From: Polymorphobacter megasporae
GTDB taxonomy: Bacteria; Pseudomonadota; Alphaproteobacteria; Sphingomonadales; Sphingomonadaceae
Assembly (NCBI RefSeq): GCF_018982885.2
Contig: NZ_CP081848.1
Coordinates: forward strand, 186,001 to 250,000
Reading direction: 5' to 3'
DNA: 64,000 nt
The notes beneath the pieces are model-generated. The model did no database searches. It worked only from the letters and a program-made list of their open reading frames with translations, and was not told the origin of the DNA. The translations under genes and the position numbers were made by a program. Shown here piece by piece: positions 1 through 12,345 of this stretch (its first letter is position 1; every line of letters begins with the position of its first letter).

Positions 1-1480
1 TCAGCACACCATTGCCGCGTCCCGAAATCGGACCCTTGTACGGGCCATAGCTGTCGAACAGGCGGTTCATGATGCCGGTGCCGCGCGTGTCCGACAGGAA
101 CTCACCGTGATAGCCGATCAAACCGCGCGCCGGGGCGCGGAAGGTCAGCCGGGTCTTGCCGCCGCCGCTGGGGCGCATGTCGGTCATCTCGGCCTTGCGG
201 CTCGCCATCTTCTCGACGACGGTTCCCGAATATTGCTCGTCGACGTCGATCATGACGGTCTCGTACGGCTCGGTCCGCTTGCCGGCTTCGTCGGTCGCGA
301 ACAGGACGCGCGGGCGGCTGATCGACAGCTCGAAACCTTCGCGGCGCATCGTTTCGATAAGCACGCCGAGCTGGAGCTCGCCGCGCCCGGCGACTTCGAA
401 GCTATCCTTTTCAGCCGATTCGGTGACTCGAACTGCGACGTTGCCCTCGGCTTCGCGCTTCAACCGGTCGGCGATCATACGGCTCGTCACCTTGCTGCCG
501 TCGCGGCCGGCATACGGCGAATCGTTCACGCTGAACGTCATCGCAAGCGTCGGCGGATCGATCGGCTGGGCGTGGAGCGGTTCGGTGACGCTGATGTCGG
601 CGATCGTGTCGGCAACGGTCGCCTTGGTCAGCCCGGCGATGGCGATGATGTCGCCGGCATGGGCTTCCTCGACCGGAACGCGCTCGAGGCCTTGGAAAGC
701 GAAGATCTTCGCGGCGCGACCTTCCTCTGCAACCGAGCCGTCGGGGTTGAGCGCGCGGATCGGCATGTTGAGCTTGAGCGTCCCCGACAGGATACGCCCG
801 GTCAGGATGCGGCCGACGAACGAATCGCGGTCGAGCAGCGACACGAGCATCTTGAACGGGCCGTCGACATCGGCGGCGGGGGGCGGGACGTGCCGGACGA
901 CGGTCTCGAACAGCGGCGTCAGATCGCCCGAGCGGACATCGCTATTATAGCCGACGTAACCGTTGCGCCCCGACGCGAACAGGACGGGGAATTCGAGCTG
1001 CTCGTCGGATGCTTCGAGCGTGACGAAGAGGTCGAACACCTCGTCGAGGACTTCCTGCGCGCGGGCGTCCTGGCGGTCGATCTTGTTGACGACGACGATC
1101 GGCTTCAACCCAAGCGCTAGCGCTTTGCCGGTGACGAACTTGGTCTGCGGCATCGGTCCTTCGGCAGCGTCGACGAGCAGGATGACACCGTCGACCATCG
1201 ACAGGATGCGCTCGACCTCACCGCCGAAGTCGGCGTGGCCCGGCGTGTCGACGATGTTGATGTGCGTCGTCTCATGCGTCGTCGGATCGGTCCACTCGAC
1301 GCTCGTGCACTTGGCAAGGATCGTGATGCCGCGCTCTTTCTCGAGCTCGTTCGAATCCATCGCCCGTTCGGCGACGCGCTGGTTGTCGCGGAACGTCCCG
1401 GACTGGCGGAACATCTGGTCGACGAGGGTCGTCTTGCCATGGTCGACGTGCGCGATGATCGCGACATTGCGCAAGCGCAT
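1..1480 (-). CDS. typA: Translational GTPase TypA/BipA (3' end outside window)
   Basis: Ribosome-associated GTPase of the EF-G/LepA class, involved in 50S assembly and stress or cold growth. About 493 residues are visible of roughly 605 expected; the C-terminal part lies beyond the left edge. Near the N-terminus are the G1 loop AHVDHGKTT (residues 10-18), RGITI (G2), DTPGH (G3) and NKID (G4), and the chain continues into the EF-G-like beta-barrel and domain III/V regions. The ATG at 1480 has an AGGA about 8 nt upstream on the minus strand. The gene is divergent from the RodZ-like gene. It is BipA rather than LepA because of the [12 protein letters not shown] start and the RNTG-type organisation; I am confident of this. 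Confidence 0.95.
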   Translation of the reverse strand, partial: MRLRNVAIIAHVDHGKTTLVDQMFRQSGTFRDNQRVAERAMDSNELEKERGITILAKCTSVEWTDPTTHETTHINIVDTPGHADFGGEVERILSMVDGVILLVDAAEGPMPQTKFVTGKALALGLKPIVVVNKIDRQDARAQEVLDEVFDLFVTLEASDEQLEFPVLFASGRNGYVGYNSDVRSGDLTPLFETVVRHVPPPAADVDGPFKMLVSLLDRDSFVGRILTGRILSGTLKLNMPIRALNPDGSVAEEGRAAKIFAFQGLERVPVEEAHAGDIIAIAGLTKATVADTIADISVTEPLHAQPIDPPTLAMTFSVNDSPYAGRDGSKVTSRMIADRLKREAEGNVAVRVTESAEKDSFEVAGRGELQLGVLIETMRREGFELSISRPRVLFATDEAGKRTEPYETVMIDVDEQYSGTVVEKMASRKAEMTDMRPSGGGKTRLTFRAPARGLIGYHGEFLSDTRGTGIMNRLFDSYGPYKGPISGRGNGVL

Positions 1481-1701
1481 GTGGTAAATCCTGAATATCG
1501 GGGTCGAAGGGTCGAGCGCGCCCTTACGCTAACTGCTGCGTCGCAACAAGGGCGGACCGGAGAGACCGTTACCACGCCATGACCCGCGCACCGCCAGCGA
1601 TTGACTTCGCGGCGTCCCCAAGCGAGTTTGCCCCCCGCTGAGCCAAGGGCTGCCGAACCCTGGCCTGCCGGGTTAAGGGCTTGCCGAGTCAAGGAAACGC
1701 C

Positions 1702-2619
1702 GTGGACACCGAAGTCACTGCCGCAGGCGACGATTTTGCTCATGGCCGCCGCGTCGGCGCAATTCTCGGCGATGCGCGAACTGCTGCCGGGCTGGAACTG
1801 ATCGACATCGCCCGCGATACGCGCGTCCCCGTCCGCCATCTTGCGGCGATCGAGGCCGACGCTCATGATTCCTTACCCGCGCTGCCGTATGCGATCGGGT
1901 TCGTAAAAGCCTTCGCTCGCGCGGTCGGCGTCGATCCGGAAGCCGCCGGTGCCCAGTTTCGCGCCGAGACGAGCAAGGTCGCGCACGTCCCCGCGCCGCC
2001 GCCGATGTCGCCGCTCGACGAACGCCGCCTGCCCCCGCGCGGACTGGTGACCGTGAGCATCGTCGCGGTGCTCGCCGTCATTGCCGCCGTCGTCGCGTGG
2101 AGCGCAGGCGCGTTCGATGGCGCCTCGCGCCCGACCTCTGCGCCGGTCGTCGCAGCGGCGCCGCCCGTGGTGTCGCCCGCCGAGACCGCAGCCGCCAGCC
2201 CGGCCACACCCCCTGCAGCCGATTCGACGGCAATCGCCGGCACGCCCGCTGCAGAGGTGCCCACCTCACCTGCAGTCACTCCGGCCGTTGCCCCCGTTGC
2301 CATGTCGCCCGCCGCGCCGGGAAGCGGCCACATCGTCATCACTGCGAGCGACGATGCGTGGTTCCGCATCTCGGCATACGATGCCACCGCGCGCAAGGTC
2401 GTCACCGTCAAGACCGGCGTCCTGGCGAAGGGCGAGCATTACGAGGTGACGCCGGTGCCGGGGCAGCGACTGTGGACCGGACGCGCCGGGGCGCTCCAGA
2501 TCAGCGTCGACGGGCGCGCGTTGCCGTCGCTCGGCGGGCCGGTCGAAACGGTCAAGAACGTCAGCCTCGACGCCGCCGACCTCCGTGCGCGCCTCGCCGC
2601 CCCGGCCACGCCGCGATGA
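1702..2619 (+). CDS. RodZ-like protein: N-terminal HTH, one TM helix, C-terminal DUF4115-type domain
   Basis: A 305-residue bitopic inner-membrane protein. An HTH_25-type domain occupies about residues 15-80 (GRRVGAILGDAR, DIARDTRVPVRHLAAIE). A single hydrophobic helix lies near residues 113-135 (LVTVSIVAVLAVIAAVVAW). An Ala/Pro-rich linker runs to about 205, followed by a periplasmic DUF4115-like domain (DDAWFRISAYDA, LAKGEHYEVTP). This is the architecture of the cell-shape protein RodZ, which links MreB to the wall machinery. A GTG at 1702 is preferred because AAGGAAA lies just upstream; an in-frame TTG at 1681 is the alternative. The stop overlaps the next start (ATGA), so it is probably translationally coupled to cpoB. 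The RodZ role is inferred from architecture. Confidence 0.8.
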   Translation: MDTEVTAAGDDFAHGRRVGAILGDARTAAGLELIDIARDTRVPVRHLAAIEADAHDSLPALPYAIGFVKAFARAVGVDPEAAGAQFRAETSKVAHVPAPPPMSPLDERRLPPRGLVTVSIVAVLAVIAAVVAWSAGAFDGASRPTSAPVVAAAPPVVSPAETAAASPATPPAADSTAIAGTPAAEVPTSPAVTPAVAPVAMSPAAPGSGHIVITASDDAWFRISAYDATARKVVTVKTGVLAKGEHYEVTPVPGQRLWTGRAGALQISVDGRALPSLGGPVETVKNVSLDAADLRARLAAPATPR

Positions 2620-3497
2620 AGGCCATCGTTCTCGCCATGCTGCTGCTCGCCACACCTGCGTTCGCGCAGGACGAGCGGCTCGATAAGCGCGTCGGCACGC
2701 TCGAAACCCAGATGCGCGCGGTCCAGCGCAAAGTCTTTCCCGGCGGCGATCCGCGTTTTTTCACGCCCGAGATCGCGCCCGCGACGAGCGCGCCCGCCGA
2801 ACCGATCGGCACGCCGGCAAGTTCTGCGCTCGCCGACCTGACCGCGCGCGTCGATGCGCTCGAACGCCAGCAACGGACGCTGACGGGCCAGGTCGAGGAA
2901 GCGCAGTTCAAGCTGCGCCAGCTCGACGAGACGCTGACCAAGTTCCGCGGCGACACCGAATTCCGGCTGACCGCGATCGAGGGACCCAAGACAGTCGCTC
3001 CGGCTGCCGACGCCGCGCCGGTTGCCGCGCCCGACGCCGCAGTCGCTCCCCCGATCCGCACTCCGGCCAAGCCCCCCGCCAAGCCCGATGTCGCGGCGAC
3101 CCCGGCTTCGATCGAGGACACGTGGCGCGCCGCCTACGCGCTTTATGTCGCCAAGGATTATTCGCGCGCCGAGACGGCGATGCAGGACTTCCTGACCAAC
3201 AATCCCAAGTCGGCGCGCGCCAGCAACGCGCAATATTGGCTCGGGCGTAGCTTCATGGCGCAGGACAGCTTTGCCCAGGCGGCGAAGGCCTTCCTCGACG
3301 GCTATCAAAAATATCCGAAGGGCGACCGCGCGCCCGACAGCCTGTTGTGGCTCGGCAACGCGCTCGCCGCGCTCAAGAAGCCCGACCAGGCGTGCCGATC
3401 GCTGAATGAGCTCGAATCGGTGTACGGCGAGACATTGACCCCGGCGCTCAAGTCGGCGGCCGCGAAGTCGCGCAAGGATGCAAAGTGCGACGCCTGA
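2616..3497 (+). CDS. cpoB: Tol-Pal system protein CpoB/YbgF
   Basis: Periplasmic protein that coordinates peptidoglycan synthesis with Tol-Pal-driven outer-membrane constriction. The 293-residue product begins with a clear signal peptide (MKAIVLAMLLLATPAFA). A coiled-coil segment follows (about residues 20-120, with DLTARVDALERQQRTLTGQ), then an Ala/Pro linker, then a C-terminal TPR region starting near 170 (YALYVAKDYSRAETAMQDF, ASNAQYWLGRSFMAQ, DSLLWLGNALAALKKPDQA). The start overlaps the stop of the RodZ-like gene, and the 3' end overlaps tilS by 20 nt. The tol-pal genes usually upstream of cpoB are not in this window. Confidence 0.9.
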   Translation: MKAIVLAMLLLATPAFAQDERLDKRVGTLETQMRAVQRKVFPGGDPRFFTPEIAPATSAPAEPIGTPASSALADLTARVDALERQQRTLTGQVEEAQFKLRQLDETLTKFRGDTEFRLTAIEGPKTVAPAADAAPVAAPDAAVAPPIRTPAKPPAKPDVAATPASIEDTWRAAYALYVAKDYSRAETAMQDFLTNNPKSARASNAQYWLGRSFMAQDSFAQAAKAFLDGYQKYPKGDRAPDSLLWLGNALAALKKPDQACRSLNELESVYGETLTPALKSAAAKSRKDAKCDA

Positions 3498-4464
3498 CCC
3501 GACGTTGACGCCCGACCTTGCCGCCACCGTCGCGGCATTGATCGGACGGCGCTTGCACGATGACGAGGCGATCGCCGTCGCAGTCTCGGGTGGTCCCGAC
3601 AGCCTTGCGCTGATGCTGCTGGCTCATCGCGTGTTCGGCTGCCGACTTCGCGTCTTGACCGTCGATCACGGCCTTCGCCCCGAGTCGGCTGGCGAAGCGG
3701 CGGTGGTCGCGACCTACGCCGCTTCGCTTGGCATCATTCACACGACGCTCCGCTGGGATGAGCCCCGTCCCGCGTCCAACCTTCAGGCCGCGGCACGGGC
3801 CGCGCGCTACCGCCTGATGACCGACCACTGCCTCGCGCATGGCATCGGCTGGCTCGCGACCGCGCACCATCAGGGCGACCAGGCCGAGACCCTGTTGTTA
3901 CGACTGGCGCGCGGCAGCGGGAGCAACGGCCTCGCCGGAATTCGCGCGCGGCGCCCGCTTTCCCCCGGAGTCGCCTTGCTCCGCCCGCTCCTCGAAGCAA
4001 CCAAAACCGACCTTGCCGACGTCGTCGCCGCTGCGGGATGGGTCGCGGTCGACGACCCCTCGAATCGGTCTCCGCGCTACGACCGGACGCAGGCGCGGAC
4101 CGTTCTTGCTGCCGCCTCGTGGCTCGCGCCCGAACGCCTTGCCGCAAGCGCGGCGCATCTCGCCGAGGTCGAAGCCGCGCTGGTCTGGACCGCCGACATC
4201 GCTTGGCGCGGGCGGGTCACGGTAAGCGCGGCGGACATTACCATCGATGCTGCCGGCTTGCCGCGCGAGCTGGCGCGACGCCTCCTCGTCCGCGCTGTCG
4301 CAGTCCTCGCGCCCGCTGCCACGCCGCGCGGGCCCGCTGTCGAACGGCTGCTCGGACGCCTCGATGCTGGACTCGGCGGCACGATCGCCGGAGTCGCAGT
4401 GACCGCTCGCGCGACCGCCAGCGACGCAATTTGGGCTGCCAAGGTCGCCGCGCCGCGCCGGTAA
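3478..4464 (+). CDS. tilS: tRNA(Ile)-lysidine synthetase
   Basis: Essential enzyme that uses ATP and lysine to convert C34 of the CAU-anticodon tRNA-Ile to lysidine, switching codon reading from AUG to AUA. The N-type ATP pyrophosphatase P-loop SGGPDS is at residues 37-42. It is followed by LTVDHGLRPES and the AHHQGDQAETLLLRLARGSG block that is diagnostic of TilS. At 328 residues it is shorter than E. coli TilS because the C-terminal domain is largely missing, as in many alphaproteobacteria. Its start lies inside the cpoB 3' end, and ftsH follows, an arrangement common in bacteria. Confidence 0.93.
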   Translation: MQSATPDPTLTPDLAATVAALIGRRLHDDEAIAVAVSGGPDSLALMLLAHRVFGCRLRVLTVDHGLRPESAGEAAVVATYAASLGIIHTTLRWDEPRPASNLQAAARAARYRLMTDHCLAHGIGWLATAHHQGDQAETLLLRLARGSGSNGLAGIRARRPLSPGVALLRPLLEATKTDLADVVAAAGWVAVDDPSNRSPRYDRTQARTVLAAASWLAPERLAASAAHLAEVEAALVWTADIAWRGRVTVSAADITIDAAGLPRELARRLLVRAVAVLAPAATPRGPAVERLLGRLDAGLGGTIAGVAVTARATASDAIWAAKVAAPRR

Positions 4465-4581
4465 TCGGGGGAAGATGCGACCGGACGACGCTTCTTTACC
4501 ATCAAAACCCGCGAAACGATTGCGCGGGCGCGTAACATGCCTATCTTCGTCGTTCAGCCGCCGAACCGAAAGTGCCGTATT

Positions 4582-6516
4582 ATGGCCGAAAAGCGCCCGC
4601 CGAATCCGTGGATCAAGAGCCTTGGCTTGTGGGTCGTCATCCTGCTCGTCCTCGCCGTTGTCGTGACTCTGGTCCAAGGGCCGTCGACCGCGACGGCTAC
4701 GGGCAAGCTCGGCTATTCGGATTTCCTGACGAAGATCGATGATGGCGCGATCAAATCGGTCGAGATTCGCGGCTCCGAGATCGTTGGCAAGCTGACGACC
4801 GACGAGGAATTCACCACCTACAACCCCGGTGACACCCAGCTCGTCCAGCATCTGCGTGAAAAGGGTGTCCGCTTCGATGCCAAGCCCGAGGAAGGCCGCT
4901 CGCTGCTCGGTCAGCTGGTCGTCACGATGCTGCCCTTCATCATCATGATCGGCATCTGGATGCTCGTCATGCGCCAGATGCAGAACGGTGCGGGCAAGGG
5001 CGCGATGGGCTTCGGCAAGTCGCGCGCAAAGCTGCTCCAGCAGAAGGAAGGCCGCGTTACCTTCGACGACGTCGCCGGTATCGACGAGGCGCGCGAGGAG
5101 CTTCAGGAGATCGTCGAGTTCCTCAAGGACCCGTCGAAGTTCAACCGCCTCGGCGGCAAGATCCCAAAGGGCGCATTGCTCGTCGGCCCGCCGGGTACCG
5201 GCAAGACGCTGCTTGCCCGCGCGATTGCCGGCGAAGCCAACGTGCCGTTCTTCAACATCTCCGGGTCGGACTTCGTCGAAATGTTCGTCGGGGTCGGCGC
5301 GAGCCGGGTTCGCGACATGTTCGAGCAGGGCAAGAAGTCGGCACCGTGCATCATCTTCATCGACGAGATCGATGCCGTCGGCCGTAGCCGTGGCGCGGGT
5401 CTCGGCGGTGGTAACGACGAGCGCGAGCAGACGCTCAACCAGCTCCTCGTCGAGATGGACGGCTTCGACGGCAACGAAGGGATCATCATCGTTGCGGCGA
5501 CCAACCGCCCCGACGTCCTCGACCCCGCGCTGCTGCGTCCGGGCCGTTTCGACCGCCAGGTCATCGTAGGTCGTCCCGACATCGAGGGGCGCGAGAAGAT
5601 CCTCGCGGTCCACATGAAGAAGGTCCCGCTCGCCCCCGACGTCAACGGCCGGGTCATCGCGCGCGGCACCCCGGGTTTCTCGGGTGCCGATCTCGCCAAC
5701 CTCGTCAACGAGGCGGCGCTGCTGGCAGCCCGTCGCGGCAAGCGGCTCGTCGCGATGCAGGAGTTCGAGGATGCCAAGGACAAGGTCATGATGGGTGCCG
5801 AGCGCCGGTCGATGGTCATGACTGACGAAGAAAAGAAGATGACGGCGTATCACGAGGCTGGCCACGCGGTCGTGTCGTGTCACGAGGCCGCGTCGGACCC
5901 GATTCACAAGGCGACGATCATCCCGCGCGGCCGTGCCCTCGGCATGGTCATGCGGCTGCCCGAGCGCGACAGCTATTCGTACCATCGCGACAAGATGTAC
6001 GCCAACCTGTCGGTGTCGATGGGCGGGCGCGTCGCCGAAGAACTGATCTTCGGCCACGATAAGGTGTCGAGCGGCGCGTCGTCGGATATCAGCTATGCGA
6101 CCGACCTCGCCAAGAACATGGTCACCCAGTGGGGCATGTCCGACAAGCTCGGGCCGCTCAAGTACGGCGACAACCAGGAGGAAGTGTTCCTCGGGCACAG
6201 CGTCACCCGGACCCAGAATGTGTCCGAGGAGACCGCAAGGATGATCGATTCCGAGGTCAAGTCGATCGTCACGCACGGCTATGAGCGCGCGAAGCAGGTG
6301 CTGAGCGATAACATCGACCAACTTCACGCGCTGGCCGGAGCATTGATCGAGCTCGAGACGCTGTCGGGTGACGAGATCAAGCGGGTGCTGGCGGGTGAGC
6401 GGGTCGACCGCAACGACATTCGCTCGACGACCCCGGTGGCGCTCGGTGCCGGGCTGTCGGCGATCCCTAAGACCGGTCGTCGCGGCGGCTTCGGCGAGCC
6501 CGCACCGCAGGTCTGA
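4582..6516 (+). CDS. ftsH: ATP-dependent zinc metalloprotease FtsH
   Basis: Membrane-anchored AAA+ protease that degrades misfolded membrane proteins and regulators such as LpxC-type substrates. Using the ATG at 4582 gives 644 residues. TM helix 1 (about 11-31) and TM helix 2 (about 112-130) flank a periplasmic domain. The AAA module has Walker A GPPGTGKT (202-209), Walker B IIFIDEID (257-264) and the second region of homology [20 protein letters not shown]. The zinc protease motif HEAGH is at 424-428. An upstream in-frame ATG at 4537 would add 15 residues with no better ribosome-binding site; [13 protein letters not shown] matches the usual FtsH N-terminus. It follows tilS on the same strand. 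Confidence 0.97.
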   Translation: MAEKRPPNPWIKSLGLWVVILLVLAVVVTLVQGPSTATATGKLGYSDFLTKIDDGAIKSVEIRGSEIVGKLTTDEEFTTYNPGDTQLVQHLREKGVRFDAKPEEGRSLLGQLVVTMLPFIIMIGIWMLVMRQMQNGAGKGAMGFGKSRAKLLQQKEGRVTFDDVAGIDEAREELQEIVEFLKDPSKFNRLGGKIPKGALLVGPPGTGKTLLARAIAGEANVPFFNISGSDFVEMFVGVGASRVRDMFEQGKKSAPCIIFIDEIDAVGRSRGAGLGGGNDEREQTLNQLLVEMDGFDGNEGIIIVAATNRPDVLDPALLRPGRFDRQVIVGRPDIEGREKILAVHMKKVPLAPDVNGRVIARGTPGFSGADLANLVNEAALLAARRGKRLVAMQEFEDAKDKVMMGAERRSMVMTDEEKKMTAYHEAGHAVVSCHEAASDPIHKATIIPRGRALGMVMRLPERDSYSYHRDKMYANLSVSMGGRVAEELIFGHDKVSSGASSDISYATDLAKNMVTQWGMSDKLGPLKYGDNQEEVFLGHSVTRTQNVSEETARMIDSEVKSIVTHGYERAKQVLSDNIDQLHALAGALIELETLSGDEIKRVLAGERVDRNDIRSTTPVALGAGLSAIPKTGRRGGFGEPAPQV

Positions 6517-6525
6517 TCCGGCGCG

Positions 6526-6554
6526 CGCGGAGGGTGGTATAGCCACCCTCCGCG
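6526..6554 (+). terminator. Hairpin downstream of ftsH
   Basis: A perfect 12-bp inverted repeat (CGCGGAGGGTGG / CCACCCTCCGCG) with a 5-nt loop starts 9 nt after the ftsH stop. No T-tract follows, so it may be a transcript-stabilising hairpin or a weak terminator. Confidence 0.5.
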
Positions 6555-6596
6555 GCCCGTCTCGCTCGGTGGCGCTCACGTGGCATCGGTGAAAGG

Positions 6597-6977
6597 TCAC
6601 ACGAAGTTCACACTTTTGGACGTCGTTTTCTGCATCGAGTTAAGTCGCCGGACGAGCCAGCTGTCAAAGCGGGGTTCGGTGGAGCGAATTTCCATCCGGC
6701 TGTTGCCGACGGTCCGCGCGGACACGTAATTCTCGTCGTTCAGCAGCGCCGTCAGGTCACGACCTGCCGTGTTCGTCGAGTCGATTTCGTCCCAGCGTGC
6801 CGCGAAATCTGCGGCGCGCGGGTTACGGCGCAGGCGCGAAGCGCTCTCGCGCGACATACCGGCGGCGGTCGCCGCGGTTGCAATCCCCGCGCCGCTGTTG
6901 AGTGCAGCGAGAAAAACTGCTTGCCGAGCCTCGGTCCAGCCATCGTGACGTGCACGCAATGTCGGCATCACAGACAA
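6597..6977 (-). CDS. Small HTH-like hypothetical protein (orphan)
   Basis: A 126-residue protein. Residues 10-60 (RHDGWTEARQAVFLAALNSG, then ATAAGMSRESASRLRRNP) resemble the N-terminal helix-turn-helix segment of a family common in sphingomonads, where 'DGWT.erq..FL.aLa..G.v..AA..vGmS..sAy.LRr.P' precedes a longer C-terminal region. Here the C-terminal half (from about residue 70) does not match what I know of that family. A start at MPTLRARHDG (6968) is equally possible. It stands alone between ftsH and a gene-poor stretch. DNA binding is inferred from the HTH pattern only, and it may be a remnant of a longer gene. Confidence 0.5.
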   Translation of the reverse strand: MSVMPTLRARHDGWTEARQAVFLAALNSGAGIATAATAAGMSRESASRLRRNPRAADFAARWDEIDSTNTAGRDLTALLNDENYVSARTVGNSRMEIRSTEPRFDSWLVRRLNSMQKTTSKSVNFV

Positions 6978-7390
6978 TATCCATCGAGCGACGAGCGCGG
7001 ATTAGCACCGGACATCGATGATCGGGAAGAAGAGCCCGACCGGATTGCACCTTCGCGAGCAGGGTTGGGCCTTTCAGCCGCGAGCGTGGTGGCGTCTTGC
7101 TGTGGGGCAAATCGGTTCATCCGTTGACGCTAGGGGGTCAATGGTCCTGTAGGACAGCGGTTTTTGACCGCAAGGATTCCGCGAACTGAGGGCGGCTGCC
7201 GTGGGCGATCGGGCACTCCCCAACTTATCGGCGCATCGCACACGGATGCACCGTTTGGATGAACGTTGCACAGAGAGGGTGTATTGCAGCCCGAACTATA
7301 ATCATTCGCTTCGACGCTCGTCTGCGCGAATCCGAGCTTGCACTGGCCGTGCCATCCCTAGCTCAAGGGCGCCAGCCAGGCCACAAACCA
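6978..7390. other. Gene-poor stretch
   Basis: About 410 bp without a coding region I can support; the open frames here are short and lack family features. No tRNA cloverleaf, IS end or riboswitch pattern is evident. Base composition is visibly less GC-rich than in the flanking operons. Confidence 0.5.
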
Positions 7391-7393
7391 CAA

Positions 7394-7420
7394 AAAAACG
7401 CGCACCGGAGTGCGCGTTTT
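7394..7420 (-). terminator. Intrinsic terminator of the PEP-CTERM gene
   Basis: An 11-bp stem (AAAACGCGCAC / GTGCGCGTTTT) with a CGGA loop (TCCG on the minus strand) is followed on the minus strand by seven T residues. It lies 40 nt past the stop of the gene ending at 7460 and is a textbook rho-independent terminator for leftward transcription. Confidence 0.85.
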
Positions 7421-7459
7421 CTCGAATAATCCGCGCCATGCGGCGCGGTTGAAGGCTGT

Positions 7460-8563
7460 TTAGGCCGTCACGCTCGTCGCGCGGTGACGGCGGCGGGTCT
7501 GGAAACCGACCATGCCGAAGCCAACGACGAGGAGACCCCACATGGCGGGCTCAGGTACGAGCGCGACAAGCGGCGTCGGGTCTGAAGCGAACTGGGTCGA
7601 CCCCGACGACGTGAAGCTCTTAAGCGAGCTCTTCGAGTTTGAAACGCCGACCCCGCCCCCGATAGCATTCATGTTGAACGTGGCATCGGTGTGAACGACA
7701 TTGGTGAAGTTGAGGAACGCGCTGTCGTTGAAGGTCACGCTGTTCCCTGCAGCCGATGACGCGAGGATGCTCGCCGTCGACCCGTTGAGCAACGCACCGA
7801 TGCCGGCACCGCTGAAGCTGCCGCTCAGGAAAACGTCACCGACGCTGACATGATAGTTGCCGATGTTGAAGGCGGTTGCCGACAGGAACTGGAATGTGCC
7901 CGTCAGGAGCGGCTGGGTCAGGAACGTGCCGAAGCCGGGGATCGTGGTTGAGGTCGCCTGGGTCGACGACGTCGCGGTCAGCGTGAAGTAAGAGGCCTTG
8001 CTGTTAACCGAACTTGCTAGCGCGTTGTTCAAGAAGCTGAAGTTCGTGAGGGTCGACCCGGCATAGGCTCCGGTCGAAACGTTCGAGATGTTCGAAAGCA
8101 CACCGGCGTTGCCGCTCAGCTTGTGAACGACGGACGCCCCCGCCGTGGTCGCGAGATACGCCGGAACAGTCTTGGTTGCGGTCCCGGTGCCGGCCGTACC
8201 CGCTGCGGTAACCTTGTAGGAATAGCCCGCAGTCGTCGTCGAGGTGTAGGCCGACGTCGTCGTCGTGCCGTCGGGGTTATTCGTCGTCACCGCAGGATGG
8301 ACAACAGTCACCGCCTTGACGGTGATCGTCTTGCCGACCTGTGCAGCGGTATAGGTGCCGTGGATCGTGGCCGGAGCTACAGCGGAGTGTGACACCGTCG
8401 TCGCGGCATTGCTGGTGTCGGTGTAGGTGTCCTGGTTGGTGTAGCCGATGCTGTTCGTCGTCGCATCGGAAGCGGCGAAGATCGTCAGCGCGGCCGAGGC
8501 CGGCGTCGTGATCGCGAGCGCTGCGGCGAGCGCGGCAAGTGAGGCGGCGGTGGTGCGGTTCAT
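7460..8563 (-). CDS. PEP-CTERM sorting-domain surface protein
   Basis: A 367-residue exported protein rich in Ser, Thr and Ala. The N-terminal signal peptide is MNRTTAASLAAL...TTPASA. The C-terminus is a PEP-CTERM tripartite signal: VPEPAMWGLLVVGFGMVGF followed by QTRRRHR. Such proteins are cleaved and processed by an exosortase and often accompany exopolysaccharide production. The body has no recognised enzymatic domain. The ATG at 8563 is chosen because GGAGAATTTT precedes it and the signal peptide starts there; an upstream in-frame start at 8629 would put 22 extra residues before the signal. It is monocistronic, with its own terminator (7394-7420) and a palindrome in its promoter region (8624-8651). 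No exosortase gene is in the window. Confidence 0.85.
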   Translation of the reverse strand: MNRTTAASLAALAAALAITTPASAALTIFAASDATTNSIGYTNQDTYTDTSNAATTVSHSAVAPATIHGTYTAAQVGKTITVKAVTVVHPAVTTNNPDGTTTTSAYTSTTTAGYSYKVTAAGTAGTGTATKTVPAYLATTAGASVVHKLSGNAGVLSNISNVSTGAYAGSTLTNFSFLNNALASSVNSKASYFTLTATSSTQATSTTIPGFGTFLTQPLLTGTFQFLSATAFNIGNYHVSVGDVFLSGSFSGAGIGALLNGSTASILASSAAGNSVTFNDSAFLNFTNVVHTDATFNMNAIGGGVGVSNSKSSLKSFTSSGSTQFASDPTPLVALVPEPAMWGLLVVGFGMVGFQTRRRHRATSVTA

Positions 8564-8623
8564 CAAAATTCTCCGGGAACTGATCTTTGGTGCTCTCCCG
8601 GAGAATATGAGCAAGGACCGTGC

Positions 8624-8651
8624 CAACACGTTACGATAACGTAACGTGTTG
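8624..8651. promoter_or_regulatory. 12-bp inverted repeat upstream of the PEP-CTERM gene (candidate operator)
   Basis: CAACACGTTACG, ATAA spacer, CGTAACGTGTTG: a perfect 12-bp dyad centred about 75 bp upstream of the start at 8563. A further half-site-like CGTAACG follows around 8666. The size and symmetry suit a dimeric regulator site. No T-run is present, so it is unlikely to be a terminator. Confidence 0.5.
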
Positions 8652-8723
8652 ATTTAGTACGATCGCGTAACGACGTGTCCCGCTATCCGTTTCGGTGGTG
8701 TAAAGAATCCCGACAGTTTTCGA

Positions 8724-8743
8724 AGAGCCATTTGAATGGCTCT
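8724..8743 (-). terminator. Hairpin just after gyrB
   Basis: AGAGCCAT-TCAA-ATGGCTCT (minus strand), an 8-bp stem with a 4-nt loop directly downstream of the gyrB stop. It lacks a proper U-tract (TCGAAAACTG follows), so it is only a candidate terminator. Confidence 0.4.
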
Positions 8744-8744
8744 A

Positions 8745-12319
<3,575 letters not shown>

Positions 12320-12345
12320 AGACCTAGGGCCGCGACCCTAGCAAG

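Noticed and set aside
3898-6600. A 900-codon open frame antisense to ftsH and tilS
   Set aside because: A long shadow frame typical of high-GC DNA; charged, repetitive residues and no domain, while the plus strand encodes clear FtsH and TilS.
7136-7200. tRNA-like sequence in the gene-poor stretch
   Set aside because: No acceptor/T-loop pairing or GTTCGA block could be arranged.
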